A DNA stretch of 64,000 nt from Homalodisca vitripennis (GCF_021130785.1 NC_060209.1:24180001-24244000); one strand, 5' to 3'; numbered from the stretch's first letter, positions 24,852 to 38,547 are shown. Notes: a model not told the origin generated them from the sequence alone. Program-made: numbers and translations.

Positions 24852-26385
24852 CCAATATTGAAAAAGTGGTGCAACAGAAATGTGTTACGACATATTATCT
24901 CTGTACGTTATTGCAGAATGCTGGAGGCAAAATCATCCAAAAGAAGAATTTAATATAATAATAATAGTATAATATTAAAATACTATTAAATTCATTCATA
25001 GCCACCCCGAAAAATACGCGGCGAAATATCTGACACTTCGATTCGTCCTACCCAACTTAAAGGGATACTAGCAGACAGCTATGATACACACACTTTACTT
25101 CGGTCAAATCCATGATATTACAAGTCATTATTTAGTTTGTATAGATATCACAGCCAATGACTCTCAGAAGAGTCTTTACTAACAAATGAACGGGTCTTTT
25201 AGAATGTTCAGTATCCATTGTATCTGTCAAATGTAATTCCACAAATTCTATTTGTGATACCTATGTGTCATGAAAACATTAAATAGGTAAGTTTTTGTTG
25301 TTTGTAAATTTAAATATGCAGTTTAGTAACATATTAGATACTCTTATTGATCCCGTGAAAGAGATAACCTAGTATCTGCAAGCTTTTGGCCACTAACACA
25401 AAGTATCTTATAGAAGCGCATTATACTTTTGACCGGTTGCAGCTGAGACGGTCCCTGCGGACCCCTTTGATCTCTCGTTACTGACTTTTCTCCTTGTGTT
25501 TCAATCTACTCACTCCTAAGACATATTCCCTCTGACATCTATAACTTACGAAAGTAAGTAGGTGACTCAATATTTATACAGTTAATAGAACTGTGGTTTG
25601 ATAATATTTTGTTAATATTCGTCTAGAAATAAAACAACTATATTTCCTTTTTTTTTTAATTGTCAAGGAGATGAAATTCTTTTTAATGCGTCTCCCCATA
25701 GTCGAAAGTATAGAGTTGCTACCGAAGTTTGTAGGATTTATTTGGTTATATTATTCACTGTGAATGAAATAAGTATTTGTAAAATGATTACACTTAAATT
25801 TAATACCAACATATATTTAGTGTGCACAAATTTCCAGATTCCAAACAATATGGCTGTTAATTGTTACATTATTGAATAGTCTCATATTGCGAAGAGAATC
25901 GAGACAGAACTAATATAGTAGAGCTAATTTCAATAGGCATATTTTTATTTACCTATTTAGAAACTAAAAGTACCCCTCATTTTTTATAAAATCTCCCACA
26001 AAAACTGGTATAAGTAATGTTTTTCAATAGTAATACTGATTCCGCATAAGTTTAAATTTTTAGTTCGGTTATGTCTTCCGTCATTATTGGATCGTTCTAA
26101 TGTTGTAAAAATGTTTTCGCCTCAAAATTGAGGCCAAATTTAAGATTTCAGTTTTTGTATACTGAACAATATAAAAATACGATTTATGTGCAGTATACAG
26201 TAGAATTTAACAACTTTTAATGGATAAAATATTGTCATAGTCATAGAAAATTTTTTACATTTATCTTAGAACTTCTGTACTACTGTACAAATGAGGTTTA
26301 CTTATTTTCCAATCTTCAAACATAAATGCACTTTCTCTGATCATTTCATGGAATATTTCCACGTGATGTAGCTCAACAGACGCCA
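24852..26385. other. No recognised gene
   Basis: Ordinary AT-rich sequence; no coding, RNA or transposon motif was seen. Confidence 0.5.
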
Positions 26386-26969
26386 TTCAAATGTGAAGCT
26401 GTGTAAACAGAATGAGATTCTGTTGTCGGTTTATATGATAACATGGCGGAGCTGGCGAAGCACAATAGAATGTATTTCATGTGGCGATAAAACAGTCAAA
26501 TGTCAAGCTGTGTAAACAGAATGAGATTCTGTTGTCGGTTTATATGATAACATGGCGGAGCTGGCGAAGCACAATAGAATGTATTTCATGTGGCGATAAA
26601 ACAGTCAAATGTCAAGCTGTGTAAACAGAATGAGATTCTGTTGTCGGTTTATATGATAACATGGCGGAGCTGGCGAAGCACAATAGAATGTATTTCATGT
26701 GGCGATAAAACAGTCAAATGTCAAGCTGTGTAAACAGAATGAGATTCTGTTGTCGGTTTATATGATAACATGGCGGAGCTGGCGAAGCACAATAGAATGT
26801 ATTTCATGTGGCGATAAAACAGTCAAATGTCAAGCTGTGTAAACAGAATGAGATTCTGTTGTCGGTATAACATATGAATAGAGATTCTGTGTCGGTTTAT
26901 CGAGATGCAGCGGAGCTGGCGAAGCACAATAGAATGTATTTCATGTGGCGATAAAACAGTCAAATGTAG
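26386..26969. repeat. 109-bp satellite, about 5.3 units
   Basis: Units anchored on AAGCTGTGTAAACAG start at 26396, 26505, 26614, 26723 and 26832, an exact 109-bp period. Inner units appear identical. The first unit has GTGAAGC for GTCAAGC. The last is rearranged after 26866 (short insertion and partial duplication of GAGATTCTG) before rejoining the consensus to about 26969. Every unit holds the palindrome AACAGAAT-GAG-ATTCTGTT. The flat interior and divergent edges are typical of arrays kept uniform by unequal exchange. Confidence 0.97.
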
Positions 26970-28724
26970 GAAACGTATATATTCCGTATCGATATGACGC
27001 ATTCAATATAAAATGTATGTATTTTCAATTTCAGTTAAATCTTCTGAATGCAAAACCTCGTATTAGAATACCTACCTGCATTAAACGTGTTTCCTACAAA
27101 TATTCATAACGAGTTACGTATAATAAAATACGTTCATGGTCTTCTAATGTGTTTCTTTATCAATTAATCAATCAGTACTGTTCTGTTTAATGTTATAAAT
27201 ATAAAATTATCATAGTCTAATAATAATTAAAATTTATAAAACCTTTTAAATTAAAAGTAATTTTGTAGAATTCATTTTTCGGCTTATTTCGCATATGTAT
27301 TTTGTTATGGATTATAAAAAGCATAAACTTTATTAGTATATAAAAACTATAGTTATTGAATTCGGAGAATTGTAAAAATAGCAACAATTGATTGTTACGT
27401 GGTATTTATCATAATATATTGTTACATACAAAATTAATAAAAACAGAAGAACTATATAATTTATATTGCCGTTTTATCCTAAATGATCATTCTTTCTTCA
27501 TTGGTTTTTGCAGAAATATACGCTTTCATTTCTGGGCCGATCTCAATGAATAATGCGTTAAATAAAAGTTGTGTCTGAGATTTGAGTTTTTAAAAATTTG
27601 AGAGTGGGAGAGCACTTGTGTTTTTTTTTGTGATTCATTAACGTATTGTGTGTATATAAATATATATTTTTTTATTGACGTAAAGTTAAATTTACGCATG
27701 TTCCATGCAGTTTATAAAATAATCTCATTAGTTCCTTGATTAGATTTTGGATTTTTTGCTGAGTGTCAGTGAAGTCTATTATTAGTCGTTGCGCTGGAAA
27801 AAATTAATTCTTGTGTTTCTGTCTGTCTGGCTGTTTGTTTATAGACTTGAAATGTAACATGAAGGTTTATATATTATGAATACTTAGTTCGATTATGGTA
27901 CATGTTACTACACGAGATTGCTGAACGTTAGTAAATAATTTTACATTGGGCTCATAAGTATTTATGATAGGAATAAATATCAGCATAAATGTATTTGTAA
28001 CCAAGCTAAGTGCAAGAATATGAGTTTTTAACAGGTGAAATATTACCATTAATATATGTTTATTATATTATTCAATTCTGTAATTACAAAAAACATTAAG
28101 ACACATAAACAAAGTATTTTTCCAGAACCATTGTGCATTAGGTGTATTTAAAACTTGTATAAAGTAAGTACAATATTAAGCCGGAAAAACCCATCATTCA
28201 TAAGTTTCTTCCCTCACTAAAACACAGGAGATAATACAATGTTTAATTTAGTATCACTTTATATTAATTATATGCAGCCTAACAAATATACAAACCTTAA
28301 GCGGCTTGAAATAAAACTGTTCTGGTAACGTGATTGAAATTTAATTATGATATCTTACCAAGATAATTGATAATATGTCCCTCCACAAAAAAATATGTCT
28401 CGGAAAAAGTTTTTACTATCTTATATACTAAAGTTACAATACATTTTTAATAATTTTGCATTAGCATATAATTGTCGGCCATGAGCATTTTTTGCAAACG
28501 TTAATTTATTCAATTTAAGACACTTAATTCACACATTTTAGTATACTGCATGTAAGGATAAGTCATGCTTGAAAATATTCTAGATATGTTAGTTAAAATT
28601 GAAAATATGTGTAACATTATGCTGATATGGGTATCAAAATCATTTTTACACCATGTGAAATCATTATCGTATACGCTAATATCAATATTACAAAAACCTT
28701 TCCTCCTAGAATTTTTTTTGTTAT

Positions 28725-28767
<43 letters not shown>

Positions 28768-31700
28768 CCATTTTAGCCTTTGTGGTTGAAGACGGTTACT
28801 AGTGCAAGAACAGCAGGTTTAAAGGAACTTAATATTATTGGCTGAGCATAAATGAACACTATTTCTCGAGGGGCTGTAAAAATCAAATTTGTGTGTTTGT
28901 CTATCAGTCCGCGGGATATGTTGAAGAGCTTTTACATGAGGCTTCATTACTTTATAGGCAACGCTAGGTACCATGTGGGTGCACGCCACTTCATGTGATC
29001 TGTTTAAGCGTTAGTGAATATTTTAGTTATTTTGGTGTTATGGCTAACCATAAAAGCAACGAGGAGATAGCAGAATGAGTAACTATTTGGTGACTTGGTG
29101 TGTGTAATAGAGTAAAGTTTTATGCAGACTTTTATTATTTAAACACTGCTATAAACCCTGAATTGTAGCTGTGTTTAATTAAACAAATAAAACATAGATG
29201 CATTAACATAAAAAATATATGAATGTATCACCTAGCAAGATCTCTCAAGAAAGATGTCATCTATAGGCGTTAATGTTGCATTATTATTCATTTCTATACA
29301 GAAAATGAATTATGTGAAATGTAATGGAGCATGCCCAACCAAGGAATTTGGCTGAGCGTTAGTGGTTGCGTAGGGATAAATTTTCCAATTGTCTGCCGAG
29401 ATGATATGAAAACTTCTTTTTTTCGATTGTGTGCCTTTATATCTCTCTAAAACATCTAAAAATGGAATAAGCTATGGGCAATTTTACGCGCAACCTCAGT
29501 GATGTCTGTTATGCGATACGCGCTTATCATATACAGTAAGTAGCGATATTTTAATTCTGAGTATAAAAATCAATTACAAATGTGTAGAAGTTACAATTAA
29601 AGAGTGAAATAAACTTTTCTACTTTTCATATTAGGAATACATTTAAATAAAGATAATGCGATTGTTGTTAAATATGGCTTACCGAGAGCTGGCTTTTAAT
29701 AGGTTTTATTAATAAATATTGCTCTAGATGAGGGTGAGACAGTTAAATAGCTCTGTCGATATATCTTAACGTGAAAACAGGCGTTGATAAAAAGCACATG
29801 TATATTCTCAGGTAAATAGTTGCCTGTAGCAAAATATGGCACAAACTGCAGACGACGTAGACGTATCGCTGCGACTGACCCGCCTTGTGTCACTTGGAAC
29901 TTGACACATTGCTCCACTACGTCATCCCTACTTTATCTAGTCAGCCCTTGCGCCCTGGCCTTACATATGCCACGACTGTACGCTGTAAGTTTTATTTTGG
30001 TTACACTTTTACAGTGAATATTTTATACGTTTTTTATCAGCGCTAATTTTTAATTCTCAGCAACCTCAGTGAGGTCTGAAACTGTTCACATGCTAGGGGA
30101 TCTTGAGTGACTTGAAAACCGGATCCAGTAATTGATTGTGGTTTCCATCTCTTGTGCTAAACATTCTTTCAATAATTGTACGTAATTAAGATCAATACAA
30201 GGACCGAAACGTAGCTAGAAGAGTTTTAAATGCTAAATGCTTTTTTAATGCTTTTTTAAGCAGATAAGTGAATGTTATAGAGGTAACAGATAATTAGAGA
30301 ATCATAAGTGCAAAAAGAAAGTATATGAAGCAAAAGATGCAAAGGATTGAAGAGTTAAAATAACAGAAGGAAAAATAGAGAGACCGATACAAGAACTACT
30401 AACGGAATCCAAACATCTGCAAGGACAAGAATAGCAGAAATATTGTGCATACATAAAGTTATCGAGCTCTTTTCAAACTCGGTTGATAAAAGAATGTGAA
30501 ATTATTTGTACATGATATACATAAAATAAAACTAACAAGCTAACATACTTTAACAAGTAAAGATATTACAGAGTACATTCACATTTCTAAGATTTCTTGC
30601 CAAGAGTTATACTTCAATGTTATTTGTTGCTGTATGATCCCCACTTTTGTAATGTCCAATATTGTTCATCGTAACCAAAACATTACACTCAACAACGATC
30701 TAAATTAGTTCTGTCAGACACTGCACTTTTAATAACATATCTGTTATTGCTACAATAAAGAATCTCTTAGTTTATTTCTCTAAAACACTACTCCGTAAGA
30801 AATTAGATTACTTGCCTGTATAGTACATTTTGCTAAATAGAGAAAATTTAAAAAAGTAGGTATACGCTCTGGAATCGCGTAATAGACTGAACGAAAAATA
30901 TCAACTAAATCAGTACTATGTATTCACCATATGACTCATCTACCCATATATTGCAGAAAGGCCAGTGTGTATTTTTACAATTTATCTGTTACAATCAAAT
31001 AAAAATCTACTCTGCGTACAAAAAAGACAGAACTTGTCACTCTCATCGTTTTAGCGATAAGAACGTCAATTCATATTTAAATTGGTAAGCTACTAGCCAA
31101 AAATGACGAAATATTCGGGTAAAGGGATAAGTTGAAAGAAAAAAGATATTAAGAAGAATAATTGTTGAAGGAAAAAGTGCTCACTAGGTTTTAATGATTT
31201 TAGTAATCCTAAACTTTAGTGTAAACCCACTCTGTATACTGTACTTACAACAGAATTTTCTGCTTTTTATTTTCGGAATATATGCACAGTTAAAATATAT
31301 AAAATATTTTGATTGAGAAAACATGAAACTTTTAACTATATTTATTAATTTTGAGATCAAGTAACAGGATACGAACATAGGAAGTGCAGTACAATTACGT
31401 AGCAAACCAAGTCCAGATGAGGTGTCCCCTTTCCTAATGTTGAATGGGTAAACTGATTAGTTAGAATACAACTTCTCTGAAACATCTGATGAGTTTATGA
31501 ATTAAATATGATTAGTGGTTTAGATCAAAGTTAAGGGCTACCCAGAAACTTGGATGACCCCGAAATGGAATATTTGATCTCTTCATCAACACCACTTTCT
31601 AAGTAGTTACATATTAATTAGCTTTGAATTTATTTGATTAAATTTAAATAAGCAGTCTTTTTTATATTCCATGTCAGCTTGGAATATGCTTAAAATATAT

Positions 31701-33104
31701 TTATTTAATGCAAAAACTAAATATAATTCAGTAAAGTAAACTGAATTTACAATATACCATTATTTTTTACTATTTTAACCCGGTATTCAATACACCATGC
31801 TCCTAAGACTTTCGGAAACATTATTCTTAAGCAATTATCACTTCTATTTTCAAAAATATTACTAGTTTAGGTTTAAAGTTAACCTCACCCTTCCTATAGT
31901 AACATGAATAGAATTATAATTGCAATTAAAAATGTAAAACTATTTTAACATCTATCTCTATTCAATCAAGTCAATATTCTTTTAAAATTTATGCTTTCTA
32001 TCGAGAACGGTAGGTCATTAATAATGTTCGATTATTAACTTTAGTTTCTTTTAAGTTGGATTTTAAATAATTAAATTGTGACATTTTAATTCGGAAGATA
32101 TCTCAAATCTACCGTGCAAATAAATATATGGTATTCTACAAATTTTGGGTTTCTAGTGTCCCTGTAAAACAATTCCTAAGCACATATAGCATAGACGGGC
32201 TTTACCAGGTTAGGTTGAGAAAGTGACGCTATTGCAAATTTTATAGACATCCAATAGCTATGAGGTTTAGTACCCATTATTTAAAAAAATCGATAGGACT
32301 TATTAATTATAACCGAAATCACGAAATTAATTTCCCATATAATTATATCACCAGTTAGTTCAAGGTTGTTGTTTAGTATTGTATTCTGCATTCGTACACC
32401 TTTATCTATGTATTATATGTAGCCTTTTTTGAAGCGTATTAGATTGAAGAGCCAATCAGACTAGGAATTATAGGCCACACCATATTTTGCACAATCATAG
32501 TACGAACATTTTAATTCGTAAGTTTTAACCAAACGCAGGCTAATATAAGTGATATGTAAAACATCAATCAAGAATACTCTTAGAGTGACTTAGGACCTGC
32601 GGGAAAATTCTGGTTTAAACTCAAAAATCCTATCCTTCCTAGTGCTTCATATGTTTTGCCGAACTTTTGCAGCAGCATTTCTTGGAATAAAAGTTGACCC
32701 AGGTTAGGTATGTGTTCTAAGTTATTTAAAAGACTTGTGAATATCAAGATGCAGCAATATTTAAAACATAACTGCCCTGCACGATCCGTGAACTAGTTTA
32801 TGTGGACCTTAGTTTGCATTAACATTCTCTGCAGTGATGACAGGATTGTTAGTGAGAGTCTTTAAAGACAACAAGCAGTCCAAACAGTGTTCAATAATCC
32901 AATCCAAGACGCAAAGTCATCTAAATACAGTACATACCTGTATATCCTACAAGAATTGCTTATTTATTTGTATGAAACAACATATATTTCAGGCATTAAA
33001 TTATTATTTGCATTACAATCTCCTTAGTTTGACATTTTAATTCTCTTATTCTTCAGCGTATTTATACAAATTTATACTATAATTTGATCATCTAATGCTA
33101 CTCA
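26970..33104. other. No recognised gene; one (TA)n array and weak repeat fragments
   Basis: Mostly AT-rich sequence without coding signal. A section at about 28790-30110 contains phrases that recur in the window: TTTGGCTGAGCGTTAG near 29347, and CAACCTCAGTGATGTCTG near 29492 against CAACCTCAGTGAGGTCTG near 30061. It may be an old unclassified transposon. A GC-richer stretch at 29820-29990 ends in GCTGTAAGT, a possible splice donor, but no exon could be supported. Confidence 0.4.
28727..28761. repeat. (TA)n array
   Basis: About 16 TA units. Confidence 0.95.
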
Positions 33105-33570
33105 TACATTTAATACGAATACTGATATAGATTACTAAACTAACATCAATTACTAGGTCAATTTATCCCTTAACAATGAATTATTCAAGTTGGCTGCAGA
33201 TTATCAATATAATTGGTGTATATTTAATGGGGATACTAATAGATTCTGATAGTTTACTAAATTATGAGCAATGATTAGGTTTATTTAGCCCCTAACAATG
33301 AATTATTCAAGTTAGCTGCAGGTTAGCAATCTAATTGGTGCATTTTTAATGTGAATACTGATATAGTTTACTAAACTATCAGAAATGATTAGGTTTATTT
33401 TTCCTACAACAATAAATTATTCAAGTTTCCTGAGATTATCAATCTAATTGTAGTATTTAGAATATGTATACTGATATATGTCACTAAAATATTGGCAATG
33501 ATTTTGTTTATTTATCCTCTAACATGAATTATTCAAGTTTCCTGGAAATTATCAATCTAATTGTTGCTCA
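33105..33570. repeat. Degenerate tandem repeat, 113-122-bp unit, about 4 copies
   Basis: The anchor CAATGAATTATTCAAGTT recurs at 33174, 33296, 33410 (CAATAAATTATTCAAGTT) and 33523 (CATGAATTATTCAAGTT). Each copy is followed by ATTATCAATCTAATTG-like sequence and ACTGATATAG-like sequence. Spacing varies (122, 114, 113 bp) and substitutions are frequent, so the array is old compared with the 104- and 109-bp arrays. Confidence 0.88.
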
Positions 33571-33850
33571 AGTACTGTGTTCGTGGGTAGATACAGAATT
33601 TGGAAACAGGAATATAACATTAATATATAGCCAGTTAAGTCACCCTTATAGAACCTATTTCGGTCAGTCGATTGAGCTCAATCACGGTCACGATTTGGCA
33701 TCTGTTCAGGAGTCTATGTGCAGCACAGTCAATTTCCTCCAACCCCCTGCTACCCCCCTTACCACCCTTCCACATCCGGCCACAGGCGAGTCAGCAGCAA
33801 TCAGTGCAGTTGTCAACTTTCTGATGGTTTCAAAATCTTATCATTAACTC
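33571..33850. other. GC-richer patch of unknown nature
   Basis: C-rich on the plus strand (CAACCCCCTGCTACCCCCCT near 33739) and clearly richer in GC than its neighbours. An open frame (33524-33847) continues from the tandem repeat into it, which argues against a conserved protein. It could be a regulatory region, a non-coding exon or a transposon fragment; I cannot decide. Confidence 0.3.
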
Positions 33851-34399
33851 GTTTAAGAAAAATATATTGAACTTCCCTTTAACTATGATTGCTTCATACA
33901 CAATGTATTAAAAATTAAATTAAACGAAAAATCTACCAGGAAATCTAAGTTATTTTATTGACGTGAAGAGAATTAAAATAAAATGTATTTCTTAACATAT
34001 TTAATATTGGTTTTAAGAATACATATCAAAGTATAATTAATAATTATAAAATATAAGAAATTACAGCAAAAAACGAAAATCTGTCGCTATAGTATGATAA
34101 TTTGAATTAGGCTGATAAGAATATAAGTATACAGCGCATATAAATACCTAATAAACTAATAATACGGATATTCATTGGGTCAGATCTGACAGAAGAGATA
34201 TTAATTTTTTCAATTTTAAAATATGGCTACTAACTACTAATAACAAAATATAAAAACACAAATGAAAAGAATGAATTTTGGTTATGAGAACCGTTAGATA
34301 ATATTTTAGAGGCTCGATTAAGAAGGACCACTTCACACTAGGCAGTGAAGACGCCGAACACACTGATTTTAACAAGAGTTCACCAGGTTACACATAATG

Positions 34400-35010
34400 A
34401 GTTTATGAACAGTGCATATTCAAATAAAGTGCAGAAAATAAACAGTTACCTTTGTTTTCATGAGAGGTACCTAACCGTAGTCTGCTGTTGTTGAGGGGCC
34501 AGGTTGTGATCAGTAAGTGTGGAAATAGGCTGCTGTCTTGTCGGCAGGCGTGAAGACGGAAGATGTCCTCCACGGATTCACTCACGCACAATACGACCGC
34601 AAACGAATAGTTCATAACACTGTGGCCAGTCCTGTAGAGCACGGTAGACGCGGGTGTCCGGGAGCAGAGACGTTCTGGTAGAGATTGCCAATCCAGAGCA
34701 CTGACTTTAATGTTAATGTAAATGTACAACAAATAGAAATAAACTAATATTTTAAGTGAGAGAGTAACACATAGGGGGAGAGAGTAAGTATGGTCAGCAG
34801 TGGCTAGAGAGTACATAAGTGCCCCAGGCGGGACCGAGAGTATAACGAGCAAGCGTGCCTACGCTTGCAAGGTAGGCAATTGATCCTTGATAAGTCAACC
34901 GTTGTGATTGGTTGGTGAGTTGTACGGTAAAGCAGCTGATTCGGGAAACAATGGTTCATTGGTCTGTCACTGTACGTGAATATTTTAATCCAGTAAGGAA
35001 TGGTATTGTA
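34400..35010 (-). promoter_or_regulatory. Candidate promoter/first-exon region (minus strand)
   Basis: A GC-richer section about 600 bp long. Read on the minus strand, it starts with two CCAAT-type elements (GACCAATGAACC and CAACCAATCACAAC, about 34905-34965) and two overlapping hairpins (34849-34877). A 149-codon open frame (34852-34403) follows without recognisable domain, and a consensus-like splice donor AAAG|GTAACT lies near 34450. This combination would fit a promoter with a first exon, or the LTR or leader of an unidentified element. No protein homology supports either. Confidence 0.25.
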
Positions 35011-37789
35011 GGCGCTAGGCCGCAGAAAGAGATATAGGATTAATGTAGTATATACAGTTTAGTAAATAAAGGCAAATATAGAGTATAAAATTGCCCAAAA
35101 AATATATACATAATTATTATTCAATAAAAGTAGCCCCTTCACACCAGGCAATAAAAAACAAGTTATTTAAGGCAATAATACTTAACAACAAACAAACTAA
35201 TAACTTAAGGTTTTATGCGGATTTTCCTACAGCAAATTATCATTGCACTAGTTATTTGCTTTTAATTATATTTTTAGTGCCTGAGATTGGTTAATATTAG
35301 AATATATACAAATCCTCATAATCAATTTTAAATCAGCAAATTTATAGACTTTAAGTTCATAGGTTGTATGTATTGGATGAGAGGAATAAAATGGTTCTTG
35401 GTAAGCACCGAAAATATAATATCAATGACTAAAAAAACACATTTCCGAATTATTTCTATGGCTTTAGCTCTTTAAACATTTAAAAACAAAGTTAACGAGG
35501 CTTATAGTATGAAAATATAGACATTTATTGTGATTTTAATACAATAGCACGGATCTATATACATAACATAATTCACATTATTGGTTACATTGCAAAGTTT
35601 TCTAGCAAACTAAAACGGTGGAATCTTTAATTTTGAGGGGGACGCCGATGTTTCTTGACTAACTTGTAATTTTTTTGGATTGGTAAAAAGGGTTAAAATG
35701 TACAATTTCCAAAATAAACGGATGATTAATCAATAAAAACATAATTTTATCTAACACGTTGTTATTAATCCGGCTTTAATTTGGAACAGTGAAGTTTTTA
35801 AAACGCATTTGAAGACATAACAGTTTTTAAAATATAGCAAATTTCAAATTACATCGGTCCTAGTTACATTTTATAGAAATATAACTCCTTACAAAAATTT
35901 AAATAACATCAAACTCTACTGCAAATTACAAAAATTTCTCTCTCGTAAAGTACAAATATGGGTGTAACATTAGTCAGTAGCATAAGTAACGACAGTTAAA
36001 AAATTGTATTGTATTGTAACTAAAAATACTAGAAGAGCAGACTTATGTCGACTTTAAAGGCATATTTTAATATAAATAATATATTAATCGTCATATTATT
36101 ACGATTACCTTATTATTTAATAGACTAATATATAAGTTCGTAACTAGTAGGTTTTACATATTCAAATAACATAAACTTGAAATATATTAAAGATTTCACA
36201 AAGACAATATATCTAAACTACTATTAATAGATAATTCCATCATCACACGGTATAAATAATATATATTGAAGTATATTTATTACCAAGCGTTACCTGCTGC
36301 GTTATACTTAAACTTAGTGAACTTAATTCCAAAAAGACAAAAGCTACAAAGAGAGGACATGTTTCAATATTGCGCTCAACATAACGCATATATTAGCAAC
36401 AGCTGCAGCCACGGTATTGGCAAAGAGGAAGCAACTATTTGCATAGAGGACTTCTGAGAAAATCGACTCAGCAAGTCACAGTAGGTTTTATACCAAATTC
36501 TCCTCAAAGTCCAAAAGCTTTGACGTGATTACACGTGGTTTCACAGATATATAGTAAGCATTTATCTGCGGTATCACGCTCGTTTCACCGCAATATAAGT
36601 TAATGTAATGCTCAACCTTTTTTGGATAGCAGCTGAAGATTTCCTTATACTAGTGAACATTAGAAGTAATGTATGAATTCTGAATTAGTTCTGGCGTTAT
36701 AAATCCGATTATAAGACGCTGCAGTTGGTTTTCGTTTGAGTTGCATTTATAAATGTGTAGTTAATGCTCTTAAAGGTTGGCTGAAGGCAGGAACATAGGG
36801 AGAATGTTTGACCTTACACTAGGAATTGGAAGCACTAGAGGTAGTAATTTAAGTTAGGAAGAACCAATTTCCACATGGTTTTAGATATTGGATTTTAATC
36901 TGAATTATACATAACGTAGGTTCTAATCTTGTTTGTGACTGTACCATTTCTTATCAACACAATCGAACTTGTACCTTGTCCACTATTCCCCTTATAAAGT
37001 TTTATAAGTTCTGCTAACAGGTCAGTAGCCCATGAGGACGAGCAGAATAAGGCCTAAAAGAGGATGATACTATATACTTAAAAATTGAAGTGATCAAAAT
37101 AATCGGGTCAACTTTGAATCGGGATCGCAACCAAGTTACTGAAGCTAAAATTTCTAGCTCATAACATTATGTATCTGAAATATGATTAAAATAATATCGT
37201 AGTTTTATGTTTCACAAATTTAATTTCCTTTGAGAACATACAATTTGCCTAGGGCATTTTTAATTTGAAAATTAAAACTTTTCATTCCCGAGCTAATAAT
37301 TTTATGAAATGTGTGATGCTACAAAATTTCTTGTTCTCATTTACTGCCTTAGGCTTTATGTATAGTTTTCGTACCTGCTTGGGCATAAAATATTCCACAA
37401 GAATGTCACATTTCGTCAATTATCCCTAAAACCTTTTCCTTTCATTAGGTTTAATGAATATCTGTAAAACATTAAAAATATATATTTTTCAAAATGTTAA
37501 AGATATTAAAATGTGTCCTTAGATTACTTTCCTCGGCCAATAGTTTATTTTATTTTATTTTTTTATTTTTTTTCTCAGAGGAGTTCTATTTCAAATCATT
37601 CGGATATTACAGTAAATGGTTTACTTATTACAAAATATGTATCAAATTATAACAATAATCATATCAGTAAGATATGGTAATAAACCGGCTTTGGTTGTAA
37701 CTTTTGAGACCGAAGACGAACTAATTGCATGAGCTAATTAGCTATCAAACAGAATGATCACCTGAACGAGGAAAAACAAAGCAGTGTTT
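35011..37789. other. AT-rich DNA, no gene seen
   Basis: No recognisable coding, RNA or mobile-element signal. Short open frames at 35091-35294 and 36266-36457 are of chance length. Confidence 0.5.
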
Positions 37790-37935
37790 ACTCCTCATAA
37801 AGTAAAGGTGAAGGAAACGTATAATTTCCGGATATTTGCAGTGATACCCAATAAATTATTAAAACTACGTTTCGAAATCTACTCTTTAACCTCTTCCTCA
37901 GGTGACTAGCATATGTTAAACAATTAGTTTTAAGC
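37790..37935 (-). mobile_element. PLE 3'-end remnant, family C
   Basis: On the minus strand it reads CTGAGGAAGAGG, a spacer of about 12 nt, then TTTCGAAACGTAG and TTTTAATAATTTATTGG. The CTGANGAAG ... CGAAACG phrase is characteristic of PLE 3' UTRs and parallels families A and B in this window, although I see no good stem between the two boxes. No coding sequence was found next to it. Confidence 0.45.
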
Positions 37936-38072
37936 ATTTGCTCTACTTGGGACATACAATTAGACTTCATGTGACATCGTCTATTTGCCCATTTTTAGGT
38001 TTATAACTTTCAAGTTACAGACATTTAAAAAAAGATTTTTGTTTTAATAAAGTTTCTAAACATATTTTTGAA

Positions 38073-38207
38073 TGTTGAATATGGAGATTGTATTGGTTAC
38101 TGTTCAATTATTTATATTCAAACACATAAACCAATATTTAAAACTTTTATTTTTGTGAGGCCTTTCGATAGCAAGGTTATCTTCGTCAGACACATCACAA
38201 AAGTACA
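38073..38207 (-). mobile_element. PLE 3'-end remnant, family B, copy 2
   Basis: Homologous over about 135 bp to 15661-15795. On the minus strand it shows CTGACGA, a short stem (GATA with TATC) and GAAA, followed by GGCCTCACAAAAATAAAAG. It lies only about 140 bp from the family C remnant and in the same orientation. Confidence 0.6.
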
Positions 38208-38547
38208 TTTTTTTTAATACTTGTTTATACTTGTTCATTGCCGAATGTTAAAAACGTCTTAGCCAATGAGAACTTAACTGTTACTCTGCTGATAACTGAC
38301 ATCTTTGAACTAACATTGCAATGTTTTATTAATTATAATTACGAAAATTGTTATGGATTATTAAATTAATTTTACGTAAAACTAAAAGCAATACTTGCGC
38401 AGAGGCAACTTGGGAAGTTTTATAATCTGTATAGTTCCAGCCTGAATTTGCATTGCTTTTATTTGATAAGTTGTTTATATATTTTGAATTTTCGTATTGT
38501 TTTTGCTCCTTTGGGCACTCGATTTGCTAAATCAATTCACTGTCTGA

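Noticed and set aside
24619..24874. Minus-strand open frames rich in Arg, Ala and Pro
   Set aside because: They translate the GC-rich terminal region of the hAT element and cross its end into flanking DNA.
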